Shown here piece after piece: positions 1 through 8,622 of a stretch of DNA of 9,070 bases. Below the pieces are notes generated by a model. The model was given only the letters and a program-made list of their open reading frames with translations, was not told the origin of the DNA and did no database searches. The stretch's first letter is position 1. Each line of letters begins with the position of its first letter. The translations under genes and the position numbers were made by a program. Source of the stretch: UBA1351 sp964563505. GTDB lineage: Bacteria; Bacillota; Clostridia; Lachnospirales; Vallitaleaceae. The stretch covers positions 1-9,070 of the forward strand of contig CAZLXW010000102.1 in NCBI GenBank assembly GCA_964563505.1, in the 5' to 3' direction.

Positions 1-9
1 AAGGAGGTG
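1..9 (+). promoter_or_regulatory. Ribosome binding site of rplJ
   Basis: The first nine bases, AAGGAGGTG, match the anti-Shine-Dalgarno end of 16S rRNA without a mismatch. The GGAGG core ends seven bases before a GTG codon at 15. This site decides the non-ATG start of rplJ, because no ATG lies close by in frame. Anything further upstream, including a possible L10 leader for autoregulation, lies outside the window. Confidence 0.9.
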
Positions 10-14
10 TAACA

Positions 15-578
15 GTGCCAAAAGTTGAACAAAAACAAACAGTAATACAAGCGATTAAAGAAAATATTGAAGGTGCAAGTTCAGTTGTACTCGTTGATTA
101 TCGTGGATTGACAGTAGAGCAAGATACAAATCTTCGTAAAGCTTTACGTGAAGCCAATGTAACATACAAAGTGTATAAGAACACAATGATGAAGTTTGCG
201 TTTGAAGGAACAGCATTTGATCAATTAAACGATCAATTAGCCGGTCCAAGTGCGATTGCAATCAGTTACGATGACGCAACAGCAGGTCCTCGAATTCTTA
301 AGAAGATGTCAAAAGACATGCCTAAGCTTGAGTTCAAAGCAGGTGTTGTTGACGGTGAATTATTCGACGTTGACGGTATTGTCAAGGTGGCTTCAGTACC
401 ATCAAGAGACGAATTACTTGCAAAACTATTTGGAAGCTTCAAATCTCCAATATCTTCATTCGCACGTACAGTTAAAGCGATTGCAGACGAGATGGAAGAA
501 AAAGGCGTGGCTACAGTAGCAGACCTTGCAGCAAGTGTAGAGAAAACAGAAGAAACAAAAGAAACAGTAGAAGAATAA
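15..578 (+). CDS. rplJ: 50S ribosomal protein L10
   Basis: L10 is the base of the ribosomal stalk. It binds 23S rRNA near L11 and carries dimers of L7/L12 on its C-terminal helix. The 187-residue product starts at GTG, set by the strong RBS at 1-9. Visible family signatures are the N-terminal helix followed by VVLVDYRGLTV (about residues 24-34) and YKNT (54-57), which correspond to the conserved YRGLT and KNT segments of the rRNA-binding globular domain. A long C-terminal helix (about 131-165, RDELLAKLFGSFKSPISSFARTV onward) would be the L7/L12-binding region. The protein is slightly longer than the usual 165-175 residues because of a Glu/Lys/Thr-rich tail (about 174-187), probably flexible. 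rplL follows after 26 bases with its own RBS, the classic rplJL pair. In many bacteria L10 (with L7/L12) represses its own mRNA through a leader; that leader would be upstream of this window. Identification is near certain. Confidence 0.97.
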   Translation: MPKVEQKQTVIQAIKENIEGASSVVLVDYRGLTVEQDTNLRKALREANVTYKVYKNTMMKFAFEGTAFDQLNDQLAGPSAIAISYDDATAGPRILKKMSKDMPKLEFKAGVVDGELFDVDGIVKVASVPSRDELLAKLFGSFKSPISSFARTVKAIADEMEEKGVATVADLAASVEKTEETKETVEE

Positions 579-604
579 TAAAAAAATTTCGGAGGTGCAA
601 AATA

Positions 605-979
605 ATGGCAAAATTAACAACTCAAGAATTAATTGATGCAATTAAAGAATTATCAGTATTAGAACTTAACGAATTAGTAACAGCTTGTGAAGAAGAATTT
701 GGTGTATCTGCAGCAGCAGGTGTTGTAATGGCAGCAGCTGGTGCAGAAGGTGGCGTTGCTGAAGAGCAAACTGAATTTGATGTAGAGCTTACAGAAGTTG
801 GCGCGTCAAAAGTTAAAGTAATCAAAGCTGTTCGTGAAATCACTGGCTTAGGATTAAAAGAAGCTAAAGAGCTTGTAGATAACGCTCCTAAAATGGTTAA
901 AGAAGCAGCAACTAAAGAAGAAGCAGAAGAAATCAAAGCTAAGCTTGCAGAAGTTGGCGCAACAGCGACAGTTAAGTAA
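605..979 (+). CDS. rplL: 50S ribosomal protein L7/L12
   Basis: L7/L12 is the multi-copy stalk protein that contacts elongation, initiation and release factors and stimulates their GTPase activity. The 124-residue product has the normal family length and three-part layout. An N-terminal helical dimerisation domain (about 1-33, LTTQELIDAIKELSVLELNEL) binds L10. An Ala/Gly-rich hinge follows (about 35-53, with AAAGVVMAAAGAEGG). The C-terminal factor-binding domain (about 57-124) contains the hallmark KVKVIKAVREITGLGLKEAK and LVDNAP segments. The start is the ATG at 605, eight bases after GGAGGTG (591-597). It is translated from the same message as rplJ and is followed 22 bases after its stop by an intrinsic terminator. 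The sequence is acidic, as expected of the family. There is no sign of truncation or unusual composition. Confidence 0.98.
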   Translation: MAKLTTQELIDAIKELSVLELNELVTACEEEFGVSAAAGVVMAAAGAEGGVAEEQTEFDVELTEVGASKVKVIKAVREITGLGLKEAKELVDNAPKMVKEAATKEEAEEIKAKLAEVGATATVK

Positions 980-1000
980 GAACATTATACTAAAAATTTC

Positions 1001-1036
1001 AAAAGTCTCGATTCATTACGAATCGAGGCTTTTTTT
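1001..1036 (+). terminator. Intrinsic terminator after rplL
   Basis: Bases 1004-1014 (AGTCTCGATTC) pair with 1020-1030 (GAATCGAGGCT) to give an 11-bp stem with one G-T wobble and a five-base loop (ATTAC). The stem is followed directly by a run of seven T (1030-1036) and preceded by AAAA, which could extend pairing into the T run. This is a textbook Rho-independent terminator 22 bases past the rplL stop. It would end most rplJ-rplL transcripts before rpoB. In E. coli an attenuator sits in the same spacer and lets part of the transcription through; whether readthrough occurs here cannot be told from sequence. Confidence 0.9.
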
Positions 1037-1078
1037 ACACGGTTAGACAGTAACTGATATATTTCTAAAAATATTATG

Positions 1079-1107
1079 TTGACAAGCTTGACAGGATGTG
1101 ATATTAT
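1079..1107 (+). promoter_or_regulatory. Strong extended -10 promoter for rpoBC
   Basis: A perfect -35 TTGACA (1079-1084) is followed after exactly 17 bases by a -10 TATTAT (1102-1107). A TGn extension sits at 1099-1101. The 25 bases upstream are AT-rich and could act as an UP element. Transcription should start near 1113-1115, giving an rpoB leader of about 80 bases, in which I see no convincing attenuator or riboswitch. A second TTGACA at 1088-1093 overlaps the spacer, but it has no good -10 at the right distance. The promoter lies just after the rplL terminator and before rpoB, so it very likely drives rpoB-rpoC through the housekeeping sigma factor. Confidence 0.88.
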
Positions 1108-1193
1108 CTGTTAATGCGTCAGTATGGAATTGTATGCTTATTTTTAGGGTATACTAGATGAAGATTATTATAGCCAAGGGGTGAATCATAACT

Positions 1194-4100
1194 ATGGAAA
1201 AAAATAGGATCAATCCTATCGAAAGCGGAGTGTCAGTTCGAATGAGCTACTCCAAGCAAAAAGAAGTCCTTGACATGCCAAATCTAATCGAAGTTCAAAA
1301 AGATTCTTATAATTGGTTCCTGGATGAAGGATTAAAGGAAGTATTTCGAGATATATCCCCAATTTCGGATTACACCGGGAATTTAATGTTAGAATTTGTC
1401 GGCTTTTCATTTAATGAAGATGCAAAATACACAATGGATGAATGTAAAGAAAGAGATGCAACATATGCTGCACCTCTTAAAGTTCGTGTGCGTCTTATTA
1501 ATAAGGAAAAAGACGAAATTAGTGAACATGAGATATTTATGGGTGACTTACCGTTAATGACAGATACGGGAACCTTTATAATTAACGGAGCGGAGCGTGT
1601 TATTGTAAGCCAGCTGGTACGTTCACCGGGTATTTATTATGCGATGAAGCATGATAAGATCGGTAAAGAACTTTATTCGGCAACAGTAATTCCGAATCGT
1701 GGGGCATGGCTTGAATATGAGACAGATTCAAATGACATTTTTCATGTACGTGTAGACCGAACACGTAAAGTGCCGGTAACTGTATTAATGCGTTCATTTG
1801 GAATCGGAACGAATGCAGAGATTATTGAACTATTTGGTGAAGAACCAAAAATTCTTGCTAGTTTAGATAAGGATAGCTCGTCTTCATATGAAGAAGGGTT
1901 AATTGAGATATATAAACGTATTCGTCCGGGTGAGCCACCAACGGTTGAGAGTGCGGAATCACTGTTAAACTCCATGTTTTTTGACCCAAGACGTTATGAT
2001 TTAGCCAAAGTTGGTAGATATAAATTTAATAAAAAATTAGCTTTATCCAATCGTGTTACAGGCCATGTTTTATCTGAAGATGTTGTTGATAAGTCAACAG
2101 GGGAAATCTTAGCTGAGGCGGGAACTGTTGTTGATCAGGAGCTGGCAATTCGGATTCAAGATGCAGCAGTACCTTATGTATTTGTAACTGTTGAAGACCG
2201 TAAAGTTAAAGTCTTAAGTAATATGGTCGTAGATATCAAGAACTATGTTCAAGCAGATATTGAAGCGCTTCGTATTCGTGAACGCGTGTATTATCCTGTG
2301 CTTAAAGAACTTATGGATGAATATACCAATGAAGAAGAGCTTGTTGAACAAATCGAAAGAAATATGCACCGGTTAATTCCTAAGCATATTACAAAAGAAG
2401 ATATTTTTGCATCTATGAACTATAATATTCATGTTGAATATGGTGTTGGAAATGTAGATGATATTGACCACCTTGGAAACCGTCGTATTCGTGCAGTTGG
2501 AGAACTATTGCAAAATCAGTTTAGAATTGGTTTGTCAAGAATGGAACGTGTCGTTCGTGAGCGTATGACGATTCAAGATCCCGATGGCATTACACCCCAA
2601 TCCTTGATTAATATTCGTCCGGTAACGGCGTCGATTAAGGAATTCTTTGGAAGTTCACAGTTATCCCAGTTTATGGATCAGACCAACCCGCTTGCTGAAT
2701 TAACACATAAGCGTCGTCTATCTGCATTGGGTCCTGGTGGACTTAGTCGTGAGCGTGCCGGCTTTGAGGTTCGTGACGTTCACTATTCTCACTATGGACG
2801 TATGTGTCCGATTGAGACACCTGAGGGTCCAAACATCGGTTTGATCAACTCATTAGCAACTTATGCGCGTATCAATGAATATGGATTTATTGAAGCACCA
2901 TATCGTCTAATCGATCAATCCGGTGATGAACCGGTTGTAACCGAAGACGTTATTTATGTAACGGCGGATGAAGAAGAAAAGTATCGTGTAGCCCAAGCCA
3001 ATGAGCCTCTTGATGAAGAAGGTCACTTCGTTCATAAATATGTTACCGGTCGTGACCGTGAGCATATCATTGAGATGGAAGCAAAATCAATCGACTTGAT
3101 GGACGTTTCGCCAAAGCAGGTTTTTTCCGTTGCGACATCCATGATTCCTTTCCTTGAGAACGATGACGCCAACCGTGCGCTTATGGGATCAAACATGCAG
3201 CGTCAGGCTGTACCTTTATTGATTACCGATTCGTCATTGGTAGGAACAGGTATGGAAAACAAGGCAGCAGTCGACTCCGGTATTGTTAAAATAGCTAAAA
3301 ATTCAGGTGTTGTTGAACGTGTTACAGCCAAAGAGATTGTTATTAAGACGGCCGAAGGTGGTCGAGATATCTATCGATTACGTAAATTTGCACGTAGTAA
3401 CCAAGGTACATGTATTAATCAACGTCCTCTTGTATCTAAGGGAGATAAGATTAAACAAGGTGCGGTTATTGCTGACGGACCATCAACGCAAAATGGTGAG
3501 ATTGCACTTGGTAAAAACCCATTAATCGGATTTATGACTTGGGAAGGTTATAATTTCGAGGATGCGATTTTGTTAAGTGAGAATTTAGTTAAAGAAGATG
3601 TTTATACATCTATACATATAGAAGAATACGAAGCAGAAGCCAGAGATACTAAGCTTGGACCGGAAGAAATCACACGAGATGTTCCGGGTGTCGGTGAAGA
3701 CGCGCTCAAAGATTTAGATGAACGTGGTATTATCCGTATTGGAGCTGAGATTCGTTCCGGTGATATTCTTGTTGGAAAAGTTACACCAAAAGGCGAGACG
3801 GAACTGACAGCTGAAGAACGCTTACTCCGCGCTATCTTTGGTGAAAAAGCAAGAGAAGTTCGTGATACATCCCTTCGCGTGCCTCATGGTGAAGAAGGAA
3901 TTATCGTTGATGTACATGTATTTACCCGTGAAAATGGGGATGAGCTCTCACCGGGAGTCAATCAGTCGGTCCGTGTTTACATTGCACAAAAACGTAAAAT
4001 TTCCGTAGGAGATAAGATGGCCGGTCGTCATGGTAATAAAGGTGTTATTTCACGTATATTGCCAGCAGAAGACATGCCCTTCTTGCCAAATGGCCGTCCT

Positions 4101-5009
4101 TTAGATATCGTACTGAATCCATTGGGTGTACCTTCCCGTATGAATATTGGACAGGTCCTAGAAGTCCATTTAGGCTTAGCGGCTAAAGCGCTGGGCGTCA
4201 AGATTGCAACACCTGTATTTGATGGTGCCAACGAGATTGATATCATGGAAACATTAGATATGGCCAATGATTACGTGAATACACCTTGGGATCAATTTGA
4301 AGATAAATGGGGCGAGATTTTAAACCCTGAAATCAAAGATTTCTTATTAAACAATGTAGATCATCGTGAAGAATGGAAAAATGTACCCATTCGTGAAGAT
4401 GGTAAGATTCATCTTCGTGATGGACGTACCGGTGAGTATTTTGATAATCCGGTTACCGTTGGATACATGCACTACCTAAAACTTCATCACTTGGTTGATG
4501 ATAAGATACATGCACGTTCAACAGGTCCTTACTCCCTTGTAACGCAACAACCACTTGGTGGTAAAGCTCAGTTTGGTGGACAGCGTTTCGGAGAGATGGA
4601 GGTTTGGGCTCTTGAGGCGTATGGTGCAGCTTATACATTGCAAGAGATTTTAACGGTTAAGTCAGACGATGTTGTTGGTCGTGTTAAAACATATGAAGCA
4701 ATTATTAAAGGTGAGAATATTCCTGAACCGGGAATTCCTGAATCTTTCAAAGTATTGCTTAAAGAATTACAGTCATTATCATTGGATATCAAAATTATCT
4801 CCAATGAACGTGGCGAGATCAGTTTGAAAGATGACTTTGATGATGACGCAGATATGGAACTTCACTTAACAGATGACGAATTTGTTAAACATAATATTGC
4901 AGTAGGTAAAAGTGAAGATGTTCCGGACTTAGATGAAGATGATGATATAGATGAAAGTGATGAAGAACTATTAGATTCAAGTTTTATTCTTGAAGATGAT
5001 GACCAGTAA
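1194..5009 (+). CDS. rpoB: DNA-directed RNA polymerase subunit beta
   Basis: Beta forms one pincer of the RNA polymerase core and half of the active site. The 1271-residue product starts at the ATG at 1194, ten bases after AAGGGGTGA (1176-1184). Domains run in order. Protrusion and lobe come first (about 1-430, with MPNLIEVQKDSYNWFL near 28). The fork and rifampicin region follows (485-516, FFGSSQLSQFMDQTNPL onward). Then comes the conserved NFEDAILLSE (787-796) with active-site-adjacent E789/D790. KISVGDKMAGRHGNKG (935-950) has the lysines equivalent to E. coli K1065 and K1073 at 941 and 949. The C-terminal clamp stretch is GPYSLVTQQPLGGKAQFGGQ (1111-1130) followed by RFGEMEVWALEAYGA (1131-1145). 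Rifampicin-contact residues D495, H505, R508, S510, L512 and I551 are all the sensitive type. It is longer than the B. subtilis protein (about 1190) mainly through an extra ~40 residues around 1022-1068 and an acidic tail after 1212. Both look lineage-typical for Clostridia rather than defects. rpoC follows after 25 bases. Confidence 0.98.
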   Translation: MEKNRINPIESGVSVRMSYSKQKEVLDMPNLIEVQKDSYNWFLDEGLKEVFRDISPISDYTGNLMLEFVGFSFNEDAKYTMDECKERDATYAAPLKVRVRLINKEKDEISEHEIFMGDLPLMTDTGTFIINGAERVIVSQLVRSPGIYYAMKHDKIGKELYSATVIPNRGAWLEYETDSNDIFHVRVDRTRKVPVTVLMRSFGIGTNAEIIELFGEEPKILASLDKDSSSSYEEGLIEIYKRIRPGEPPTVESAESLLNSMFFDPRRYDLAKVGRYKFNKKLALSNRVTGHVLSEDVVDKSTGEILAEAGTVVDQELAIRIQDAAVPYVFVTVEDRKVKVLSNMVVDIKNYVQADIEALRIRERVYYPVLKELMDEYTNEEELVEQIERNMHRLIPKHITKEDIFASMNYNIHVEYGVGNVDDIDHLGNRRIRAVGELLQNQFRIGLSRMERVVRERMTIQDPDGITPQSLINIRPVTASIKEFFGSSQLSQFMDQTNPLAELTHKRRLSALGPGGLSRERAGFEVRDVHYSHYGRMCPIETPEGPNIGLINSLATYARINEYGFIEAPYRLIDQSGDEPVVTEDVIYVTADEEEKYRVAQANEPLDEEGHFVHKYVTGRDREHIIEMEAKSIDLMDVSPKQVFSVATSMIPFLENDDANRALMGSNMQRQAVPLLITDSSLVGTGMENKAAVDSGIVKIAKNSGVVERVTAKEIVIKTAEGGRDIYRLRKFARSNQGTCINQRPLVSKGDKIKQGAVIADGPSTQNGEIALGKNPLIGFMTWEGYNFEDAILLSENLVKEDVYTSIHIEEYEAEARDTKLGPEEITRDVPGVGEDALKDLDERGIIRIGAEIRSGDILVGKVTPKGETELTAEERLLRAIFGEKAREVRDTSLRVPHGEEGIIVDVHVFTRENGDELSPGVNQSVRVYIAQKRKISVGDKMAGRHGNKGVISRILPAEDMPFLPNGRPLDIVLNPLGVPSRMNIGQVLEVHLGLAAKALGVKIATPVFDGANEIDIMETLDMANDYVNTPWDQFEDKWGEILNPEIKDFLLNNVDHREEWKNVPIREDGKIHLRDGRTGEYFDNPVTVGYMHYLKLHHLVDDKIHARSTGPYSLVTQQPLGGKAQFGGQRFGEMEVWALEAYGAAYTLQEILTVKSDDVVGRVKTYEAIIKGENIPEPGIPESFKVLLKELQSLSLDIKIISNERGEISLKDDFDDDADMELHLTDDEFVKHNIAVGKSEDVPDLDEDDDIDESDEELLDSSFILEDDDQ

Positions 5010-5034
5010 ATGATCTTAAAGGAGCGTGTAGTTA

Positions 5035-8000
5035 ATGCCAAATGAAGCTATGGAGCAATCTGTGAATTTTGATGCCATTAAGATTGGTTTAGCATCACCG
5101 GAACGAATTCGAGAATGGTCTCGAGGTGAAGTGAAAAAACCTGAGACCATAAACTACAGAACATTAAAGCCTGAGCGTGACGGTTTGTTCTGTGAGAAAA
5201 TTTTTGGACCAAGCAAAGACTGGGAATGTCATTGTGGAAAGTACAAAAAGATTCGTTATAAAGGTGTTGTCTGTGACCGATGTGGTGTTGAGATAACAAA
5301 ATCAAAAGTACGACGTGAGCGCATGGGCCATATTGAATTAGCAGCCCCTGTATCACATATATGGTACTTCAAAGGTATTCCAAGCCGTATGGGACTTATC
5401 CTAGATATGTCACCCCGTACATTGGAAAAAGTATTGTATTTTGCTTCTTATATCGTTATTGAGAAAGGAAATACAAACCTTCAATACAAGCAAGTTTTAA
5501 CGGAAAAAGAATTTAGAGATGCCTATGATAAATATGGGAATTCGTTTAGAGCTGCAATGGGAGCAGATGCCATTCGAGAAATCTTATCAGAGATTGATCT
5601 TGAAAAAGAATCTGTCGAACTACGAAAAGCACTTATAGATGCAACTGGTCAGAAAAAAGCACGTATTATTAAACGAATGGAAGTTGTTGAAGCCTTTAGA
5701 GAATCAGGGAACAAGCCGGAATGGATGATTCTATCAGTTGTCCCCGTTATTCCGCCGGATATTCGTCCCATGGTACAGCTAGATGGTGGACGTTTTGCAA
5801 CTTCAGATTTAAATGATTTATATCGTCGTGTTATTAATAGAAATAATCGTTTACAAAGATTACTTGATCTCGGAGCGCCGGAGATTATCGTGCGTAACGA
5901 AAAACGTATGTTACAAGAAGCTGTTGATGCCTTAATCGACAACGGCCGACGTGGACGTCCGGTAACAGGACCGGGTAATCGACCTTTAAAGTCTTTATCA
6001 GATATGTTAAAAGGTAAGCAAGGACGATTCCGTCAAAACCTTCTTGGAAAACGTGTTGATTATTCCGGACGTTCAGTTATCGTTGTTGGTCCTGAACTTA
6101 AGATTTATCAATGTGGTCTTCCTAAGAAAATGGCTATTGAATTATTCAAGCCGTTTATTATGAAGCGTCTTGTTGGAGATGGTGTAGCACATAATATTAA
6201 ATCAGCTAAAAAAATGGTTGAACGATTAGAAGACGGAGTTTTTGATGTACTTGAAGAAGTTATTCGTGAGCATCCGGTTATGTTAAACCGTGCACCGACA
6301 TTACATAGACTTGGAATTCAGGCCTTCGAACCGGTACTTGTGGAAGGTAAAGCTATTCGATTACACCCACTTGTATGTACAGCATATAATGCTGACTTTG
6401 ATGGAGACCAGATGGCGGTTCACTTACCTTTATCTGTAGAAGCACAAGCAGAATGCCGCTTTTTACTATTATCTCCAAACAACTTGCTAAAACCTTCCGA
6501 TGGTGGTCCGGTAACTGTACCTTCTCAGGACATGGTACTGGGTACTTACTACTTAACTCTAGACAAAGTGGGAGAAGTAGGCGAAGGTAAGAAGTTTTCA
6601 AATGAAAATGAAGCCATACTTGCATATGAAAATGGCGTTGTTACGCTTCATGCACGTATTCAAGTCTTGCGCGAAGTAAAAATCAACGGTGTCATTGAAA
6701 GAAAGCTTATTGAAACGACAGTTGGACGAATTATCTTTAACGAATCGATTCCTCAAGATCTTGGTTTTGTGGATCGTGAAGAACCTGGACATGAATTTGA
6801 ATATGAAATTGACTTCTTAGTCGGTAAAAAACAGTTACAACAAATACTGTATCGTTGTATTGATATTCATGGTTCAACAGAAACATCTGAAATCTTAGAT
6901 GCAATAAAAAAACTTGGATTTAAATATTCAACGAAAGGTGCCTTAACGGTATCTGTATCTGACATGGAAGTGCCGGAAGCAAAACCAGGTATTATCGCTG
7001 AAGCTGAGAATACACTTGAAACCATTATGAAACAATTCAAACGTGGTATGATGACAGAAGATGAGCGTTATAAAAATGTTGTTGAAACATGGCGTTCAGC
7101 CGATGAAAGAATCACACGTGAACTACTCGGAAACCTTGATCGATACAATAACATCTTTATGATGGCGGATTCAGGAGCCCGTGGTTCTGAGAGTCAGATC
7201 AAGCAGTTGGCAGGTATGCGTGGATTGATGGCCGATACACAAGGTCACACAATCGAGTTGCCGATCAAGTCAAACTTCCGTGAAGGTCTTGACGTACTTG
7301 AGTACTTTATTTCAGCCCATGGTGCCCGAAAAGGTCTTGCCGATACAGCCTTACGTACAGCCGATTCAGGTTACTTGACTCGTCGTTTGGTTGACGTATC
7401 TCAAGACTTAATCATTCGCGAACAAGATTGTTGTGCCGGTGAAGACGAAGTTGTCGGACAAACAGTGAAAGCTTTCATGGACGGAAAAGAAGTTGTTGAA
7501 AGTTTAGAAGAACGCATTACCGGACGATGGTCTGTTGATGAAATCGTACATCCTGAAACCGGAAAAGTTCTTGTAAAAGCAGATACAATGATGAATCCAC
7601 GACATGCACGTAAAGTTATTAAAGCAGGAATCAAGGCCGTCAAGATTCGTACAGCCTTAACATGTAAATCTGATGTCGGTGTTTGTGCCAAATGTTATGG
7701 TGCGGATATGGCAACAGGTATCCCAGTTCAAGTTGGAGAATCTGCAGGTATTATTGCAGCTCAATCCATCGGAGAACCGGGTACACAGCTTACAATGCGT
7801 ACCTTCCATACTGGTGGTATCGCGACAGCTGATGACATCACTCAAGGTCTTCCAAGAATTGAGGAGCTCTTTGAGGCGAGAAAGCCAAAAGGATTGGCTA
7901 TTATTGCAGATTATGCAGGTGTTGTACGTATCAATGAAACAAAGAAAAAACGTGAAGTTGTCTTAACCGATGAATCCGGTGAGAATACAAAGACATATTT

Positions 8001-8604
8001 GATTCCATACGGCTCTCGTATTAAGATCGAAGATAATCAAGTGGTTGAAGCCGGTGATGAGTTAACAGAAGGTAGCGTCAATCCACACGATATCCTAAAA
8101 ATCAAAGGCCGACGAGCCTTACAAGATTATATGCTACAAGAAGTTCAAAATGTATACCGATTACAAGGTGTTGAGATCAATGACAAGCACGTTGAGGTTA
8201 TTTGCCGTCAAATGCTTAAAAAGATCCGAATCGAAGAAAGTGGCGATACAAACTTCTTACCAGGTAGCTTAGTCGATAAATTAGAATTTGATAAGGTGAA
8301 TAAACAATTAGTGGAAGATGGACTAGAAGCTGCTGAAGGAACGCAAGTTCTACTAGGAATCACAAAAGCATCCCTAGCAACCAACTCCTTCTTATCCGCG
8401 GCATCCTTCCAAGAGACAACCAAAGTCTTAACCGAAGCTGCAATACGAGGAAAAGTCGATCCTCTAATTGGACTCAAAGAAAACGTTATTTTAGGTAAAC
8501 TTATTCCGGCAGGAACAGGAATGAGTATGTATCGTGACGTTGACATTGAGAAGAAAACACCCGTTGAAGAACCAATCAATGAAACAGATGTATTTTTGGA
8601 TTAA
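5035..8604 (+). CDS. rpoC: DNA-directed RNA polymerase subunit beta'
   Basis: Beta' carries the catalytic magnesium and forms the clamp of RNA polymerase. The 1189-residue product starts at the ATG at 5035, ten bases after AAAGGAG (5018-5024). The N-terminal zinc finger is C65, C67, C80, C83. The clamp and rudder/lid region follows, with RFRQNLLGKRVDYSGRSVIV (331-350). The absolutely conserved catalytic motif NADFDGDQ is at 452-459, with Mg-binding aspartates 454, 456 and 458. The second zinc site is C799, C877, C884, C887. The bridge helix HGARKGLADTALRTADSGYL begins at 762. The trigger loop GTQLTMRTFHTGG (916-928) has M921, R922 and H925 and no large insertion after it, unlike E. coli. Length matches Gram-positive homologues (about 1180-1200). 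It is cotranscribed with rpoB from the promoter at 1079, since the 25-base gap holds only the RBS. The last ~60 codons use somewhat more C-ending and CTA codons than the rest, but the protein sequence there is normal. Confidence 0.98.
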   Translation: MPNEAMEQSVNFDAIKIGLASPERIREWSRGEVKKPETINYRTLKPERDGLFCEKIFGPSKDWECHCGKYKKIRYKGVVCDRCGVEITKSKVRRERMGHIELAAPVSHIWYFKGIPSRMGLILDMSPRTLEKVLYFASYIVIEKGNTNLQYKQVLTEKEFRDAYDKYGNSFRAAMGADAIREILSEIDLEKESVELRKALIDATGQKKARIIKRMEVVEAFRESGNKPEWMILSVVPVIPPDIRPMVQLDGGRFATSDLNDLYRRVINRNNRLQRLLDLGAPEIIVRNEKRMLQEAVDALIDNGRRGRPVTGPGNRPLKSLSDMLKGKQGRFRQNLLGKRVDYSGRSVIVVGPELKIYQCGLPKKMAIELFKPFIMKRLVGDGVAHNIKSAKKMVERLEDGVFDVLEEVIREHPVMLNRAPTLHRLGIQAFEPVLVEGKAIRLHPLVCTAYNADFDGDQMAVHLPLSVEAQAECRFLLLSPNNLLKPSDGGPVTVPSQDMVLGTYYLTLDKVGEVGEGKKFSNENEAILAYENGVVTLHARIQVLREVKINGVIERKLIETTVGRIIFNESIPQDLGFVDREEPGHEFEYEIDFLVGKKQLQQILYRCIDIHGSTETSEILDAIKKLGFKYSTKGALTVSVSDMEVPEAKPGIIAEAENTLETIMKQFKRGMMTEDERYKNVVETWRSADERITRELLGNLDRYNNIFMMADSGARGSESQIKQLAGMRGLMADTQGHTIELPIKSNFREGLDVLEYFISAHGARKGLADTALRTADSGYLTRRLVDVSQDLIIREQDCCAGEDEVVGQTVKAFMDGKEVVESLEERITGRWSVDEIVHPETGKVLVKADTMMNPRHARKVIKAGIKAVKIRTALTCKSDVGVCAKCYGADMATGIPVQVGESAGIIAAQSIGEPGTQLTMRTFHTGGIATADDITQGLPRIEELFEARKPKGLAIIADYAGVVRINETKKKREVVLTDESGENTKTYLIPYGSRIKIEDNQVVEAGDELTEGSVNPHDILKIKGRRALQDYMLQEVQNVYRLQGVEINDKHVEVICRQMLKKIRIEESGDTNFLPGSLVDKLEFDKVNKQLVEDGLEAAEGTQVLLGITKASLATNSFLSAASFQETTKVLTEAAIRGKVDPLIGLKENVILGKLIPAGTGMSMYRDVDIEKKTPVEEPINETDVFLD

Positions 8605-8622
8605 ATACAATCGCTATCAATA

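Noticed and set aside
1150..1155. TATACT as a second -10 for rpoB
   Set aside because: No acceptable -35 lies 16-18 bases upstream, and the promoter at 1079-1107 is far better.
8340..8480. Shift toward CTA, TCC and other C-ending codons at the 3' end of rpoC, as a possible recombination tract
   Set aside because: Only about 50 codons are affected, the protein sequence is normal for the family, and the same codons occur elsewhere in the gene. Too weak without a proper codon statistic.
8208..8579. 123-codon antisense frame opposite the end of rpoC, and similar antisense frames at 622-936, 4028-4267, 5649-5942 and 7401-7691
   Set aside because: They mirror the codon structure of the highly conserved genes on the other strand, lack start signals, and have low-complexity Ser/Thr/Pro-rich translations typical of shadow frames.
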